DNA of 47,424 nucleotides from Bacteroidota bacterium (GTDB taxonomy: Bacteria > Bacteroidota > Bacteroidia > Chitinophagales > JADIYW01). The notes under the pieces are model-generated. The model was not told the DNA's origin. It did no database searches and saw nothing but the letters and a program-made list of their open reading frames with translations. This document shows, one piece after another, positions 27,231-36,017 of this stretch (positions within the stretch are counted from its first letter, which is position 1; every line of letters starts with the position of its first letter). The DNA is taken from NCBI GenBank assembly GCA_020436225.1, contig JAGQYE010000089.1, positions 1-47,424 of the forward strand, read 5' to 3'. The translations under genes and the position numbers were made by a program.

Positions 27231-28343
27231 GTGACAAGACACTTACACATATTATTTTTACTGATTACGCTCTCGTTTTCTTATGCTTTAAAAGCAAATT
27301 CCGAGCTACAAAACCCGGTACACTCGGATTCAGCAGCTACGCACGAAGAATTAAGCGTTACGGATAGAGTGGTAGAACATATTATGAACCACGTAGCAGA
27401 TGCCAACGTAAACCATTTAGGAACAATAAAAGAAGAAGGTAAAGAGGATCATCATATTACAATTGAATTGCCTTGTATTTTATACAGAAAGGCAACAGAA
27501 AATCAAGCTGGCAAATGGTCTTTTTTTATGTCTTCAAAGTTCCACCACGGTCATGAAGCTTATGAAGGATATAAATTAGATGAACATACCGGAAGAGTTG
27601 TGGATGCAAATACAGGTACTCGCGATACTTTTTATGATTTATCTATTACCAAAAATGTATTTAATATGTTGCTGGGTTTTATAATCCTGTCAATTATCTT
27701 CTTTACAATTAAATCTGCTTATGTAAAACGTCAGGGTCAAGCGCCAAAAGGTATTCAAGCATTTTTTGAACCAATTATTGTATTTCTTATTGACGATATT
27801 GCAAAACCAAACTTAGGTGATAAATACGAAAAATATTTACCATACTTACTTTGTGTTTTCTTTTTTATTTTAATTAATAACTTATTGGGTCTTGTTCCGT
27901 TTTTAGGAAGTATCAACTCATCAGGAAATATTTCTTTTACAATGGTGTTAGCTACATGTTCTTTATTACTGATAAACATTAGTGGAAACAAACATTATTG
28001 GCAACATATTTTCGCAATGCCGGGTGTTCCAAAATGGGCATTAGCTATTTTAACGCCGGTAGAAATTATGGGTGTTATCTTAAAGCCTGCTGTATTAATG
28101 CTTCGTTTATTTGGAAATATTACAGGAGGCCACATCACAGTATTGGCAGTTGTAGGCTTAATATTTATTATGGGAGAATATGCTACAAAAATGAGTGGTG
28201 CAACAGCAGGTACTCTAATTTCTTTCCCAATTTTATTATTTGTGAATGCAATTGAATTGTTTGTTGCATTCTTACAGGCATACATCTTTACATTATTAAC
28301 AGGCATCTTTATCGGTGCTGCCATAGAAGAACATCATCATTAA
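27231..28343 (+). CDS. atpB: F0F1 ATP synthase subunit a
   Basis: Subunit a forms the proton half-channels against the c ring. The start is GTG 27231 (V/MTRHLHILFLLI); a TTG eight codons earlier falls in the promoter box. A signal-like segment and a hydrophilic N-terminal extension of about 100 residues precede the conserved membrane core, as is usual in Bacteroidota. The core begins near KNVFNMLLGFIILSI and contains the essential Arg in VLMLRLFGNITGGH, with FVAFLQAYIFTLLTGIFIG near the end. The His-rich C-terminus EEHHH is common in the group. It is the first gene of atpBEFHAG. Confidence 0.96.
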   Translation: MTRHLHILFLLITLSFSYALKANSELQNPVHSDSAATHEELSVTDRVVEHIMNHVADANVNHLGTIKEEGKEDHHITIELPCILYRKATENQAGKWSFFMSSKFHHGHEAYEGYKLDEHTGRVVDANTGTRDTFYDLSITKNVFNMLLGFIILSIIFFTIKSAYVKRQGQAPKGIQAFFEPIIVFLIDDIAKPNLGDKYEKYLPYLLCVFFFILINNLLGLVPFLGSINSSGNISFTMVLATCSLLLINISGNKHYWQHIFAMPGVPKWALAILTPVEIMGVILKPAVLMLRLFGNITGGHITVLAVVGLIFIMGEYATKMSGATAGTLISFPILLFVNAIELFVAFLQAYIFTLLTGIFIGAAIEEHHH

Positions 28344-28366
28344 TTAATCATTATAAACCAACTTAA

Positions 28367-28573
<207 letters not shown>

Positions 28574-28584
28574 TATTTATAACA

Positions 28585-28602
28585 TCTCATCTTAAGATGA
28601 GA
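28585..28602 (+). repeat. Perfect 18-bp palindrome between atpE and atpF
   Basis: TCTCATCTT AAGATGAGA, with no mismatch. In RNA it would form a 7-bp hairpin with a 4-nt loop, without a T-run, so it is not a terminator. It could stabilise or process the mRNA 3' of the c-subunit cistron, which is needed in many copies per complex. Confidence 0.6.
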
Positions 28603-28618
28603 ATTAAAATCTAAGCGT

Positions 28619-29128
28619 ATGCTATTAGGATTTGATCCAATGTCATTGTTGACGCCGGATTTAGGTTTAGTATTTTGGACAACAATTATCTTTTTGGTAT
28701 TTTGGTTGTTGGTGGGAAAATTCGCATTTAAACCCATCGCAAAAGCTATAAAAGACCGCGACCAAAACATCGCTGATGCATTGACTGCTGCTGAAAAAGC
28801 GAAAGCTGAAGTACAACAAATGCACTCTGACAATGCCTCTTTATTAAAAGAAGCCAGAGAAGAAAGTGCAAAAATTTTGAAAGAAGCTAAAGAATTGAAA
28901 GATTCTATAGTAGCAGAAGCACATCACTCAGCAAAAGAAGAAGCAGCAAAAATTGTTGCTAATGCAAAAATTGAAATTGATGCGCAAAAAAAAGCAGCAA
29001 TGGCAGAAGTGAAAAACGAAGTAAGCAAATTGTCGTTAGAAATTGCACAGAAAGTTGTAGGCAGAGAATTGGATAGCACCAAAGATCAACAAAATTTCAT
29101 CACCTCTTTAGTAGATAAATTAAACTAA
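28619..29128 (+). CDS. atpF: F0F1 ATP synthase subunit b
   Basis: The 169-residue stator protein has one N-terminal span (LGLVFWTTIIFLVFWLLVGKFAF), then a long charged helix (AADALTAAEKAKAEV through EEAAKIVANAKIEID) ending in the delta-binding tail (EIAQKVVGRELD). ATG 28619 was taken; an ATG at codon 8 is also possible. The stop and the next start share one base (TAATG), so translation of atpH is probably coupled. Confidence 0.95.
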   Translation: MLLGFDPMSLLTPDLGLVFWTTIIFLVFWLLVGKFAFKPIAKAIKDRDQNIADALTAAEKAKAEVQQMHSDNASLLKEAREESAKILKEAKELKDSIVAEAHHSAKEEAAKIVANAKIEIDAQKKAAMAEVKNEVSKLSLEIAQKVVGRELDSTKDQQNFITSLVDKLN

Positions 29129-29670
29129 TGTCGGCAGAAAAATTAGGAACGAGATACGCAAAAGCATTGTTTAATGAAGCAACAGAAAAAGCTTCATTAG
29201 ATGCTGTTTATGCTGACTTAAACAGTATTGATAATGCATTAAATGCAAGTAAAGAATTGCAAAATGTATTCAAAAGTCCGATTATTAAAAACTACAAAAA
29301 AGAAGCTATTGCTCAGCAATTGTTTGATGGAAAGGTAAGTGCAATAACAGCCAACTTTTTAAAACTGATTATTAACCAAAATAGAGATGCCTATTTACGC
29401 GATATAATGCGTGCATTTTTTAAATTGTATAATGAGACGAAAGGAATATCTGAAGTAACCGTAACAACAGCCGTTCCGTTGGAGAAAGAAAGTGAAAATA
29501 AAATCGTTGAATTTATCAAAAAAACGTCTGGTTATCCAAATGTAAAAATCAATCAAAAAATAGATGCATCTATTTTAGGTGGTTTTATTGTTGATTTTGG
29601 AAATAAACTATACGACAATTCTGTTAGATATAAATTGAACAAAATAAAAAAAGAAATTTCTATAAACTAA
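29128..29670 (+). CDS. atpH: F0F1 ATP synthase subunit delta
   Basis: The 180-residue peripheral stator subunit (OSCP homologue) connects b to the top of the alpha-beta hexamer. The start (EKLGTRYAKALFNEATE) and the C-terminal block (IDASILGGFIVDFGNKLYDNSVRYKL) are family hallmarks. It overlaps atpF by one base and is followed 43 bp later by atpA. Confidence 0.95.
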   Translation: MSAEKLGTRYAKALFNEATEKASLDAVYADLNSIDNALNASKELQNVFKSPIIKNYKKEAIAQQLFDGKVSAITANFLKLIINQNRDAYLRDIMRAFFKLYNETKGISEVTVTTAVPLEKESENKIVEFIKKTSGYPNVKINQKIDASILGGFIVDFGNKLYDNSVRYKLNKIKKEISIN

Positions 29671-29713
29671 TTCAAGAGCCAATTAATGGCTTAGAATACT
29701 TAAAAATAAAAAC

Positions 29714-31291
29714 ATGGTAGAAGTTAGACCGGACGAAATCTCAGCAATCTTGCGCCAGCAATTGGGAAATGTCTCTACAGAAGCACAATTAGAAGAAGTA
29801 GGCACCGTATTACAAGTGGGCGATGGTATCGCTCGTGTGTATGGCTTATCACAAGTGAAAGCCGGGGAATTGGTGGAATTTTCCAACGGAATGAAGGCAA
29901 TCGCGCTTAACTTAGAAGAAGATAATGTCGGTGTCGTATTAATGGGCGCATCTGATGAAATTAAAGAAGGCGACAGCGTAAAACGTACCGGATTAATTGC
30001 CTCTTTGAAAGTAGGCGAAGGTATGTTGGGTCGTGTTGTAAATACTCTTGGACAACCAATTGACGGAAAAGGTGCTATCAGCGGTGATTTATACGAAATG
30101 CCGTTAGAAAGAAAAGCACCTGGTGTTATTTATCGTCAACCGGTAACTGAACCTTTACAAACCGGTATAAAATCTATCGATGCAATGATTCCAATCGGAC
30201 GTGGTCAACGTGAGTTAATCATTGGCGACCGTCAAACAGGAAAAACAGCTATCGCTATCGATACTATCATCAACCAAAAAGAATTTTACGATAGAGGTGA
30301 GCCGGTTTATTGTATTTATGTAGCGTGCGGACAAAAAGCATCTACTGTTGCAAATATCGCTCAAACATTAGAAGAAAACGGCGCAATGGCATATACAGTT
30401 ATTGTTGCTGCTAATGCTTCTGACCCGGCTCCAATTCAATTCTATGCGCCATTCGCAGGTGCTGCTATTGGAGAATTTTTTAGAGATACCGGTCGTCCGG
30501 CATTAATCATCTATGATGATTTATCTAAACAAGCAGTAGCTTATCGTGAGGTGTCATTGTTATTAAAAAGACCTCCGGGACGTGAAGCATATCCTGGTGA
30601 CGTATTCTACTTGCACTCTCGTTTATTAGAACGTGCTGCAAAAGTAATCAACAATGATGCTATCGCAGCAAATATGAACGACTTACCGGAATCATTAAAA
30701 GGAAAAGTAAAAGGCGGTGGCTCTTTAACAGCATTGCCAATTATCGAAACACAAGCAGGCGACGTTTCTGCTTATATTCCAACCAACGTAATTTCTATTA
30801 CAGACGGTCAAATTTTCTTGGAAGCCAACTTATTCAACGCAGGTGTGCGTCCGGCTATCAACGTAGGTATTTCAGTATCTCGTGTAGGTGGTAATGCACA
30901 AATTAAGTCGATGAAAAAAGTGGCAGGTACACTTAAATTAGACCAAGCACAATATCGCGAGTTGGAAGCATTTGCAAAATTTGGTTCTGATTTAGATGCA
31001 GCTACAAAAGCGGTTTTGGAAAAAGGAAAACGCAACGTTGAGATATTAAAACAAGCACAATATTCTCCGGTTACTGTAGAAAAACAAATCGCTATCATCT
31101 ACTTAGGAACAAAAGGTTTGTTGAAAAACATTGCAGTGGAAAAAGTGAAAGCATTTGAAGAAGATTTCTTGAGTGCATTAGAAGCAAAACATCCGGAAGT
31201 ATTAGCAGAATTCAAAAAAGGAAGCTTAGGTGATGAAGCTACAGCAAAAGTAGAAGCATTAGCTAAAACTATGGAGAGCGCTTACGCTTAA
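29714..31291 (+). CDS. atpA: F0F1 ATP synthase subunit alpha
   Basis: The 525-residue nucleotide-binding, non-catalytic subunit has an N-terminal b/delta-contact helix ([14 protein letters not shown]), a beta-barrel domain, a P-loop [11 protein letters not shown] near residue 171, and the alpha signature [14 protein letters not shown] with the arginine finger. Length and motifs are normal. The start ATG 29714 gives the standard N-terminus [10 protein letters not shown]. Confidence 0.98.
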   Translation: MVEVRPDEISAILRQQLGNVSTEAQLEEVGTVLQVGDGIARVYGLSQVKAGELVEFSNGMKAIALNLEEDNVGVVLMGASDEIKEGDSVKRTGLIASLKVGEGMLGRVVNTLGQPIDGKGAISGDLYEMPLERKAPGVIYRQPVTEPLQTGIKSIDAMIPIGRGQRELIIGDRQTGKTAIAIDTIINQKEFYDRGEPVYCIYVACGQKASTVANIAQTLEENGAMAYTVIVAANASDPAPIQFYAPFAGAAIGEFFRDTGRPALIIYDDLSKQAVAYREVSLLLKRPPGREAYPGDVFYLHSRLLERAAKVINNDAIAANMNDLPESLKGKVKGGGSLTALPIIETQAGDVSAYIPTNVISITDGQIFLEANLFNAGVRPAINVGISVSRVGGNAQIKSMKKVAGTLKLDQAQYRELEAFAKFGSDLDAATKAVLEKGKRNVEILKQAQYSPVTVEKQIAIIYLGTKGLLKNIAVEKVKAFEEDFLSALEAKHPEVLAEFKKGSLGDEATAKVEALAKTMESAYA

Positions 31292-31355
31292 TAGATGAAT
31301 AGAAGTGAGAGTTGAGATATGAGGAAATTTCTCAAATCTAAAACACTAAACAAAA

Positions 31356-32246
31356 ATGGGAGCAAATTTAAAAGAAGTACGTTTAAGAATAGCATCTGTA
31401 AAATCTACAACACAGATTACAAAAGCTATGAAGATGGTTTCTGCGGCAAAGCTGAGAAGAGCTACGGATAGAATTGTACAAATCAGACCGTATGCCGACC
31501 AACTTAATAATGTACTTCAAAATATAGCTTCAAACTTAGGCGATGAGATGAATTCATCTTTTGCTGTTCAACGTCCAATCCAAAAAGTTTTAATCGTTGT
31601 AATTACTTCTGATAAAGGATTATGCGGAGGTTTTAATTCTAACTCCGTGAAATTGGCAAAATCTTTGATGAATGAAAAATATGCCGATATCTCTTCAAAA
31701 AATGGAGTTAGCATTTTAACAATTGGCAAAAAAGGATATGACGCTTTTAAAACATCTAAAATAAAAGTAAATAATGATTTTGGTAATTTGTTTAGCCATC
31801 TTAATTTCGAGGCAACAGCGAAAGCAGCGGAATACATCATGTACGCTTTTGAAAGAGGCGAATACGATGTCGTAGAAGTCGTTTATGGTCAATTTAAGAA
31901 TGCAGCTACGCAAGTGCCAACTGCAGAACAATTTTTACCAATTAAAACTGAAAAATCTTCAAGCGGCAAAACAGCCTTGAAATCAGACTATATGTTTGAA
32001 CCGGCTCAAGACCAAATCTTAAAAGACTTAGTTCCAAAAATATTAAAAACTCAATTCTTCCGATATTTATTAGATTCTAATGCTTCTGAACATGGCGCTC
32101 GTATGACAGCAATGGATAAAGCAACAGAAAATGCAAATGAATTATTGAAATCATTGAACATCATGTATAACCGCGCTAGACAAGCCGCTATTACGACCGA
32201 GTTGACAGAGATTGTTTCCGGTGCAGCAGCGTTGAGCGAAGGTTAA
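31356..32246 (+). CDS. atpG: F0F1 ATP synthase subunit gamma
   Basis: The 296-residue central stalk has the two terminal helices intact: KEVRLRIASVKSTTQITKAM at the start and NIMYNRARQAAITTELTEIVSGAAAL at the end. The Rossmann-like middle contains TSDKGLCGGFNSN. It is the last gene of this cluster. beta and epsilon (atpD, atpC) are not here and must lie elsewhere, an arrangement common in Bacteroidota. Confidence 0.97.
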   Translation: MGANLKEVRLRIASVKSTTQITKAMKMVSAAKLRRATDRIVQIRPYADQLNNVLQNIASNLGDEMNSSFAVQRPIQKVLIVVITSDKGLCGGFNSNSVKLAKSLMNEKYADISSKNGVSILTIGKKGYDAFKTSKIKVNNDFGNLFSHLNFEATAKAAEYIMYAFERGEYDVVEVVYGQFKNAATQVPTAEQFLPIKTEKSSSGKTALKSDYMFEPAQDQILKDLVPKILKTQFFRYLLDSNASEHGARMTAMDKATENANELLKSLNIMYNRARQAAITTELTEIVSGAAALSEG

Positions 32247-32321
32247 AAATACAAAGACTGTAAGCTGAAAATCCTACAAAGCAAAACAGGTCTTGAAACC
32301 AAACCACACATCAACTAATGT

Positions 32322-32352
32322 AAGCCGAATGTAACAACATTCGGCTTTTTTA
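32322..32352 (+). terminator. Rho-independent terminator of the ATP synthase operon
   Basis: An 11-bp stem, AAGCCGAATGT (32322-32332) and ACATTCGGCTT (32337-32347), 4-nt loop, then six Ts. Confidence 0.93.
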
Positions 32353-32428
32353 TTGTGTATTATAAATTTCTATGATATTCATAAACATTTGTTATACCAA
32401 ATTATGTTTTCTGCGCTCAGAAAAACTT

Positions 32429-32436
32429 TATTTTTG
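32429..32436 (+). promoter_or_regulatory. -7 box TATTTTTG of asnS
   Basis: TAnnTTTG match ending 17 bp before ATG 32454. It also supports ATG over the in-frame TTG at 32445, which would fall at the very 5' end of the message. Confidence 0.6.
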
Positions 32437-32453
32437 TAGTCTAATTGATAAGG

Positions 32454-33878
32454 ATGAAAAAGATATTTATTCAACAACTCATTGCGGAAGCAAAAATTGA
32501 TAGCAATGTAATCGTCAGAGGTTGGGTGCGCACTAAACGAAGTAGCAAAAATGTTACATTCATCAATCTCAACGATGGCACAACGATACATAATATCCAA
32601 TGTGTTGTAGAAGGTGGACAAATTGATGAAACTATTTTAGCAAAAATAAATACCGGTGCTTGCTTAGAAATACAAGGCAAACTCATCGCATCACAAGGTG
32701 CACAAAGTGTAGAAGTAGCAGTTCAATCGGTCAACATATTAGGAGAAGCAGATCCGGAAAAATATCCAATTCAACCTAAAAAACATTCATTCGAGTTTTT
32801 GAGAGAAAAAGCACATTTGCGTCCAAGAACCAATACATTTGGAGCCATCTTACGTATTCGTCATGCCTTGGCTTTTGCTATTCATAAATATTTTAACGAC
32901 AACGGATTTTATTATCTACACACACCTATAATTACAGGTTCCGATGCAGAAGGTGCCGGCGAAATGTTTCGCGTAACAACATTAGATGCTCAAAATCCTC
33001 CGAAAACAGAAGAAGGAAAAGTAGATTATGCACAAGATTTTTTTGGCAAAGAAACCAACCTAACTGTATCAGGACAATTAGAAGGTGAATTAGGTGCTTT
33101 AGCTTTATCTAAGATTTATACTTTTGGACCAACTTTTAGAGCAGAAAACTCCAACACATCTCGCCATTTGGCCGAGTTTTGGATGATAGAGCCGGAAGTA
33201 GCCTTCAACGATTTGCAAGATAACATGGATTTAGCAGAAGATTTTCTGAAATATTTAATCCGATATGCATTGGAAAATTGCAAAGACGATTTAGAGTTTT
33301 TAGACAAACGTTTTGCAGAAGAAGAAAAACAAAAACCAACACAAGAACGCAGTGAATTCGGTTTGTTGGATAAATTAAGATTCTGTATTGAAAATAATTT
33401 CCAACGCATGACATATACAGATGCTATTGAGGTTTTAAAAAATGCGAAAAAGAAATTCCAATTTCCTGTAGATTGGGGCACCGATTTGCAAAGCGAACAC
33501 GAACGTTATTTGGTAGAAAAACATTTCAAAAAACCGGTTATTTTAACCGACTATCCGGAACATATCAAAGCGTTTTATATGAAGCTAAGCGAAGATGGAA
33601 AAACCGTTAGAGCAATGGATGTATTATTTCCGGGAATAGGCGAAATCATTGGCGGTTCGCAACGCGAGGAAAACTACGATAAATTAAAGAAACGTGCACA
33701 TCAATTTGGCATAGAAGAAGAAAGTATTTGGTGGTATTTAGAAACACGACAATTCGGTACTTGTCCGCATGCAGGCTTTGGCTTGGGCTTCGAGCGTTTG
33801 GTGTTGTTTGTTACCGGAATGACCAATATTCGTGATGTAATTCCATTCCCACGATATCCAAAAAGCGCGGAATTTTAA
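32454..33878 (+). CDS. asnS: Asparaginyl-tRNA synthetase
   Basis: This class IIb synthetase of about 474 residues charges tRNA-Asn. The N-terminal OB-fold anticodon-binding domain ([21 protein letters not shown]) is followed by the catalytic core. Motif 2 lies in [22 protein letters not shown] and motif 3 in [16 protein letters not shown]. The signature [20 protein letters not shown] separates AsnRS from AspRS. The start is ATG 32454. A short AACG/CGTT hairpin with a T-run directly at the stop could be a weak terminator; beyond it the REP region begins. Confidence 0.96.
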   Translation: MKKIFIQQLIAEAKIDSNVIVRGWVRTKRSSKNVTFINLNDGTTIHNIQCVVEGGQIDETILAKINTGACLEIQGKLIASQGAQSVEVAVQSVNILGEADPEKYPIQPKKHSFEFLREKAHLRPRTNTFGAILRIRHALAFAIHKYFNDNGFYYLHTPIITGSDAEGAGEMFRVTTLDAQNPPKTEEGKVDYAQDFFGKETNLTVSGQLEGELGALALSKIYTFGPTFRAENSNTSRHLAEFWMIEPEVAFNDLQDNMDLAEDFLKYLIRYALENCKDDLEFLDKRFAEEEKQKPTQERSEFGLLDKLRFCIENNFQRMTYTDAIEVLKNAKKKFQFPVDWGTDLQSEHERYLVEKHFKKPVILTDYPEHIKAFYMKLSEDGKTVRAMDVLFPGIGEIIGGSQREENYDKLKKRAHQFGIEEESIWWYLETRQFGTCPHAGFGLGFERLVLFVTGMTNIRDVIPFPRYPKSAEF

Positions 33879-33910
33879 CGCAAGCGTTTTTGTTTGATTT
33901 TCACTTTCTA

Positions 33911-33936
33911 GCAGAGTCTCTCGAAGAGGACTCTGC
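33911..33936 (+). repeat. REP palindrome, copy A (forward)
   Basis: Core: arm GCAGAGTC, unpaired T, CTC-GAA-GAG inner hairpin, arm GACTCTGC. The left flank is CTA, the right flank GTACTTGAACGTCAAT. The single bulged T makes the palindrome imperfect, as in classical REP sequences. Confidence 0.85.
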
Positions 33937-33963
33937 GTACTTGAACGTCAATTTCACTTCCTA

Positions 33964-33989
33964 GCAGAGTCTCTCAAAGAGGACTCTGC
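33964..33989 (+). repeat. REP palindrome, copy B (forward)
   Basis: Same as copy A except that the inner loop is AAA (CTC-AAA-GAG). Left flank TTCCTA, right flank GTACTTGCGTAATTAAAC. What follows (to 34081) is a near copy of the sequence after copy G. Confidence 0.85.
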
Positions 33990-34035
33990 GTACTTGCGTA
34001 ATTAAACATCAATGTTTTTTCTTCCTGCTTTATAA

Positions 34036-34086
34036 CTGTTACAAAGTATCTTTAACTATCATGGAAAAAGAGGTATTAATTTATTC
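34036..34086 (+). pseudogene. Duplicated promoter and first codons of the AhpD-like gene
   Basis: TTATAAC, TTAC, AAGTATCTTTAACTATCATG and the following codons (M-E-K-E-V-L-I) repeat, with few changes, the promoter and start of the gene at 37012 (M-K-R-E-V-L-I). Similarity stops at about codon 8, just before REP copy C. It reads as a 5' stub of that gene, cut off when the RAYT block arrived, or as a partial duplication. The stub frame reads through copy C and stops at codon 21. Confidence 0.7.
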
Positions 34087-34089
34087 TAA

Positions 34090-34115
34090 GCAGAGTCTCT
34101 CGAAGAGGACTCTGC
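34090..34115 (+). repeat. REP palindrome, copy C (forward), 37 bp before the RAYT start
   Basis: Core identical to copy A. Right flank GTAATTGAACGTCAAT. This is the upstream REP of the RAYT unit. Confidence 0.85.
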
Positions 34116-34152
34116 GTAATTGAACGTCAATATTTTTTTTTAAATTCACATC

Positions 34153-34731
34153 ATGCCTACAAGAACGATTATTCCATACAACTACGGCATATTCTATATC
34201 ACCTTCACAAACTATAAATGGACTCCATTATTTGACATTACTAAATCGTATGATTTAGTATATAAGTGGTTTGATTATCTAATTGAAAATGGACATTATA
34301 TTATCGGATATGTAATCATGCCAAATCATATACACATTATTATAGGGTTCAAGAAAACAGGAAAATCAATCAATACGATTATTGGAAATGCAAAACGATT
34401 TTTAGCATATGGTATTATTGATAGATTAAAGAATCTAAATAAAATTGAATTATTGGAAAGATTGATGGATGGAGTTAAATATACAGATAAACAAAGGCGA
34501 AAACTACATGAAGTATTTGAAGAATCGTTTGACTGGAAAGAATGTTTGACAGATGATTTTATCAAGCAAAAATTAGATTATATCCACAATAATCCATGTA
34601 CTATTAAATGGAATTTAGTTAAAAATCCTTCAGATTACATTCATAGTTCAGCAGCGTTTTATATATTAGATAAAGAAAATAAACATGTAACCAACTTTTT
34701 GAAAATGCATGATATTGATTTAAGTACGTAA
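34153..34731 (+). CDS. REP-associated tyrosine transposase (RAYT, Y1/HUH superfamily)
   Basis: The 192-residue protein has the HUH-type metal-binding motif PNHIHIII (His59 and His61) after the strand YVIMPNH. The catalytic tyrosine is Tyr143 in LDYIHNNP, the classic YxHxNP motif of IS200/IS605-like Y1 transposases of the REP-associated branch. These enzymes cut and rejoin single-stranded REP hairpins and are single-copy domesticated relatives of TnpA. The gene is complete and is flanked by REP copy C upstream and inverted copy D downstream, as expected for a REPtron. Its 3' end recurs twice at 35617-35844. Confidence 0.93.
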   Translation: MPTRTIIPYNYGIFYITFTNYKWTPLFDITKSYDLVYKWFDYLIENGHYIIGYVIMPNHIHIIIGFKKTGKSINTIIGNAKRFLAYGIIDRLKNLNKIELLERLMDGVKYTDKQRRKLHEVFEESFDWKECLTDDFIKQKLDYIHNNPCTIKWNLVKNPSDYIHSSAAFYILDKENKHVTNFLKMHDIDLST

Positions 34732-34754
34732 AAAGTAGTAGTTGCAAAACTGAC

Positions 34755-34780
34755 GCAGAGTCCTCTACGAGAGACTCTGC
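34755..34780 (-). repeat. REP palindrome, copy D (reverse), 23 bp after the RAYT stop
   Basis: Reverse complement of the forward core with inner loop GTA. The side nearer the gene reads GTAGTTGCAAAACTGAC, a flank different from that of forward copies, so this family has two flank types. Confidence 0.85.
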
Positions 34781-34835
34781 TCAGAAGAAAATATAATCGG
34801 AAATATCATATTTTATGGGAGTAATTATTTTTTAC

Positions 34836-34866
34836 AATAAAAAACCCTTACTTATAGGTAAGGGTT
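34836..34866 (-). terminator. Rho-independent terminator of the minus-strand gene at 34891
   Basis: A 9-bp stem AACCCTTAC (34843-34851) with GTAAGGGTT (34858-34866); on the minus strand it is followed by TTTTTTATTG. Confidence 0.9.
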
Positions 34867-34890
34867 AAATTTACAAAATTTATTAAAGCA

Positions 34891-35391
34891 TTACTTTACT
34901 TCATAATTACCCAAAACTGGTATATTGGAAACTATTGTGTTTGGCGGAATAACAGCGGCTTCTCCTTTTTTAGCCATATACGCAAGCATTGGAACTAAAA
35001 ATGTTCCAAGCCCAACGCCTAAGCCTACACCCAATGCTTTTCCTTTATTGCTTTTACCCACTTTTGAATGTTTGCCATTCAATTTGATAAACTGACCGTC
35101 TGCAGATTCTGTAGATAGGATAGTAATATCTATAGTACCTGGTTTACCTACTCCTGAGCGTTTCTTTCTTTCAATATTAAATTTTACAGGTGTGCCTCCT
35201 TTTATCAATACTTTTCCTGTATTACTGATAACATCATGAGCAACCTGTATTGAAACGGTGTTTTCATTTTCGCTCGATACCTCATCAACAATTAATAAAT
35301 CAACCAGCGTTCCATTTTGTAAATTGAAATTGGTTTGCGCGTGTACTTTCAACATAGAAAGAACAAGAAATAAAAAAAATAGTTTTTTCAT
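34891..35391 (-). CDS. Secreted protein of unknown function with a glycine-rich membrane-like segment
   Basis: The 166-residue protein has a Sec signal (LFFLFLVLSMLKVHAQ). A beta-rich middle includes NLQNGTLVDLLIVDEV and a Lys-rich stretch. A glycine-zipper-like hydrophobic segment, ALGVGLGVGLGTFLVP, follows near residue 120, then AAVIPPNTIVSNIPV. I do not recognise the family. The gene lies between REP copies D and E, opposite in direction to the RAYT, with its own terminator. It may be a passenger captured by the REP region or an older resident. Confidence 0.7.
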   Translation of the reverse strand: MKKLFFLFLVLSMLKVHAQTNFNLQNGTLVDLLIVDEVSSENENTVSIQVAHDVISNTGKVLIKGGTPVKFNIERKKRSGVGKPGTIDITILSTESADGQFIKLNGKHSKVGKSNKGKALGVGLGVGLGTFLVPMLAYMAKKGEAAVIPPNTIVSNIPVLGNYEVK

Positions 35392-35481
35392 AATAAATTG
35401 GTATTAATTCCCTACCAGTTCCTAATAAGAAGATTATTAATTAAAAACGTGGAACTGCATTCTTCGCCGTTGATGCATCTC

Positions 35482-35543
35482 AAAGAACCTGACAGGCAAA
35501 TACGAACAATCCCACGTCGAGTGGTGATCGTCAGTTCTTTTTG
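35482..35543 (+). other. Structured-RNA-like nested inverted repeat
   Basis: An outer stem AAAGAACCTGAC (35482-35493) pairs with GTCAGTTCTTT (35530-35540), with one bulge. Inside, ATCCCAC and GTGGTGAT pair around GTCGA. The element ends in a T-run (TTCTTTTTG), so on the plus strand it could be a terminator or the 3' half of a small RNA. It lies about 90 bp upstream of the minus-strand gene and so could also act in that gene's regulatory region. No known family is recognised. Confidence 0.45.
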
Positions 35544-35616
35544 CTTACCAAATAGCATTTTGCGGTTTTCAACGACAAAAAAACGTCTTATATTTTAATA
35601 TTCAAATATAAGTAAT

Positions 35617-35645
35617 AAATGCATGATATTGATTTAAGTAAGTAA
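35617..35645 (+). pseudogene. RAYT 3'-end fragment 1
   Basis: AAATGCATGATATTGATTTA and the next bases repeat the last codons of the RAYT gene (K-M-H-D-I-D-L-S). The tail after it leads into REP copy E exactly as the true RAYT end leads into copy D. It is only about 29 bp long and non-coding. Confidence 0.75.
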
Positions 35646-35668
35646 AAAGTAGTTGTTGCAAAACTGAC

Positions 35669-35694
35669 GCAGAGTCCTCTTCGAGAGACTCTGC
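35669..35694 (-). repeat. REP palindrome, copy E (reverse)
   Basis: Both arms are as in copy D, with inner loop GAA. Left flank TTGTTGCAAAACTGAC, right flank TGGGAAAA. Confidence 0.85.
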
Positions 35695-35703
35695 TGGGAA
35701 AAA

Positions 35704-35844
35704 AATCCATGTACTATTAAATGGAATTTAGTTAATAATCCTTCAGATTACATTCATAGTTCAGCAGCGTTTTATATATTAGATAAAGAAAATAAGCACC
35801 TAACCAACTTTATGAAAATGCATGATATTGATTTAAGTACGTAA
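35704..35844 (+). pseudogene. RAYT 3'-end fragment 2 (46 codons)
   Basis: An in-frame copy of residues 147-192 of the intact RAYT, from N-P-C-T-I-K-W to the same stop, with a handful of changes (for example K-H-V to K-H-L and F-L-K to F-M-K). It begins just after the catalytic Tyr and the first Asn of YIHNNP, has no start codon, and so cannot give a functional enzyme. REP copy F follows at the same distance as copy D follows the intact gene. Confidence 0.9.
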
Positions 35845-35867
35845 AAAGGAGTAGTTGCAAAACTGAC

Positions 35868-35893
35868 GCAGAGTCCTCTGCGAGAGACTCTGC
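35868..35893 (-). repeat. REP palindrome, copy F (reverse)
   Basis: Arms as in copies D and E; inner loop GCA. Left flank GTAGTTGCAAAACTGAC, right flank TGGGAAAAAGAAAG. Confidence 0.85.
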
Positions 35894-36017
35894 TGGGAAA
35901 AAGAAAGAAATTTTTATAATTAGATAAGGCCTGTGTCTATTCAAACCTTATCTTAAGTGTGTTTACTTTATTGTAAATATTAGTTGTATATTTAGTAAAA
36001 TAATCCAATAATATAAA

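Noticed and set aside
33911-34115. REPs acting as the asnS terminator
   Set aside because: Hairpins A to C are strong but none is followed by a T-run; a small AACG/CGTT hairpin with Ts at the asnS stop is a simpler, though weak, candidate. An effect on mRNA stability remains possible.
35398-35598. Small plus-strand open frame of 66 codons
   Set aside because: It covers the structured element at 35482-35543 and the 5' flank of the minus-strand gene, has no recognisable motif and an odd composition. Likely spurious.
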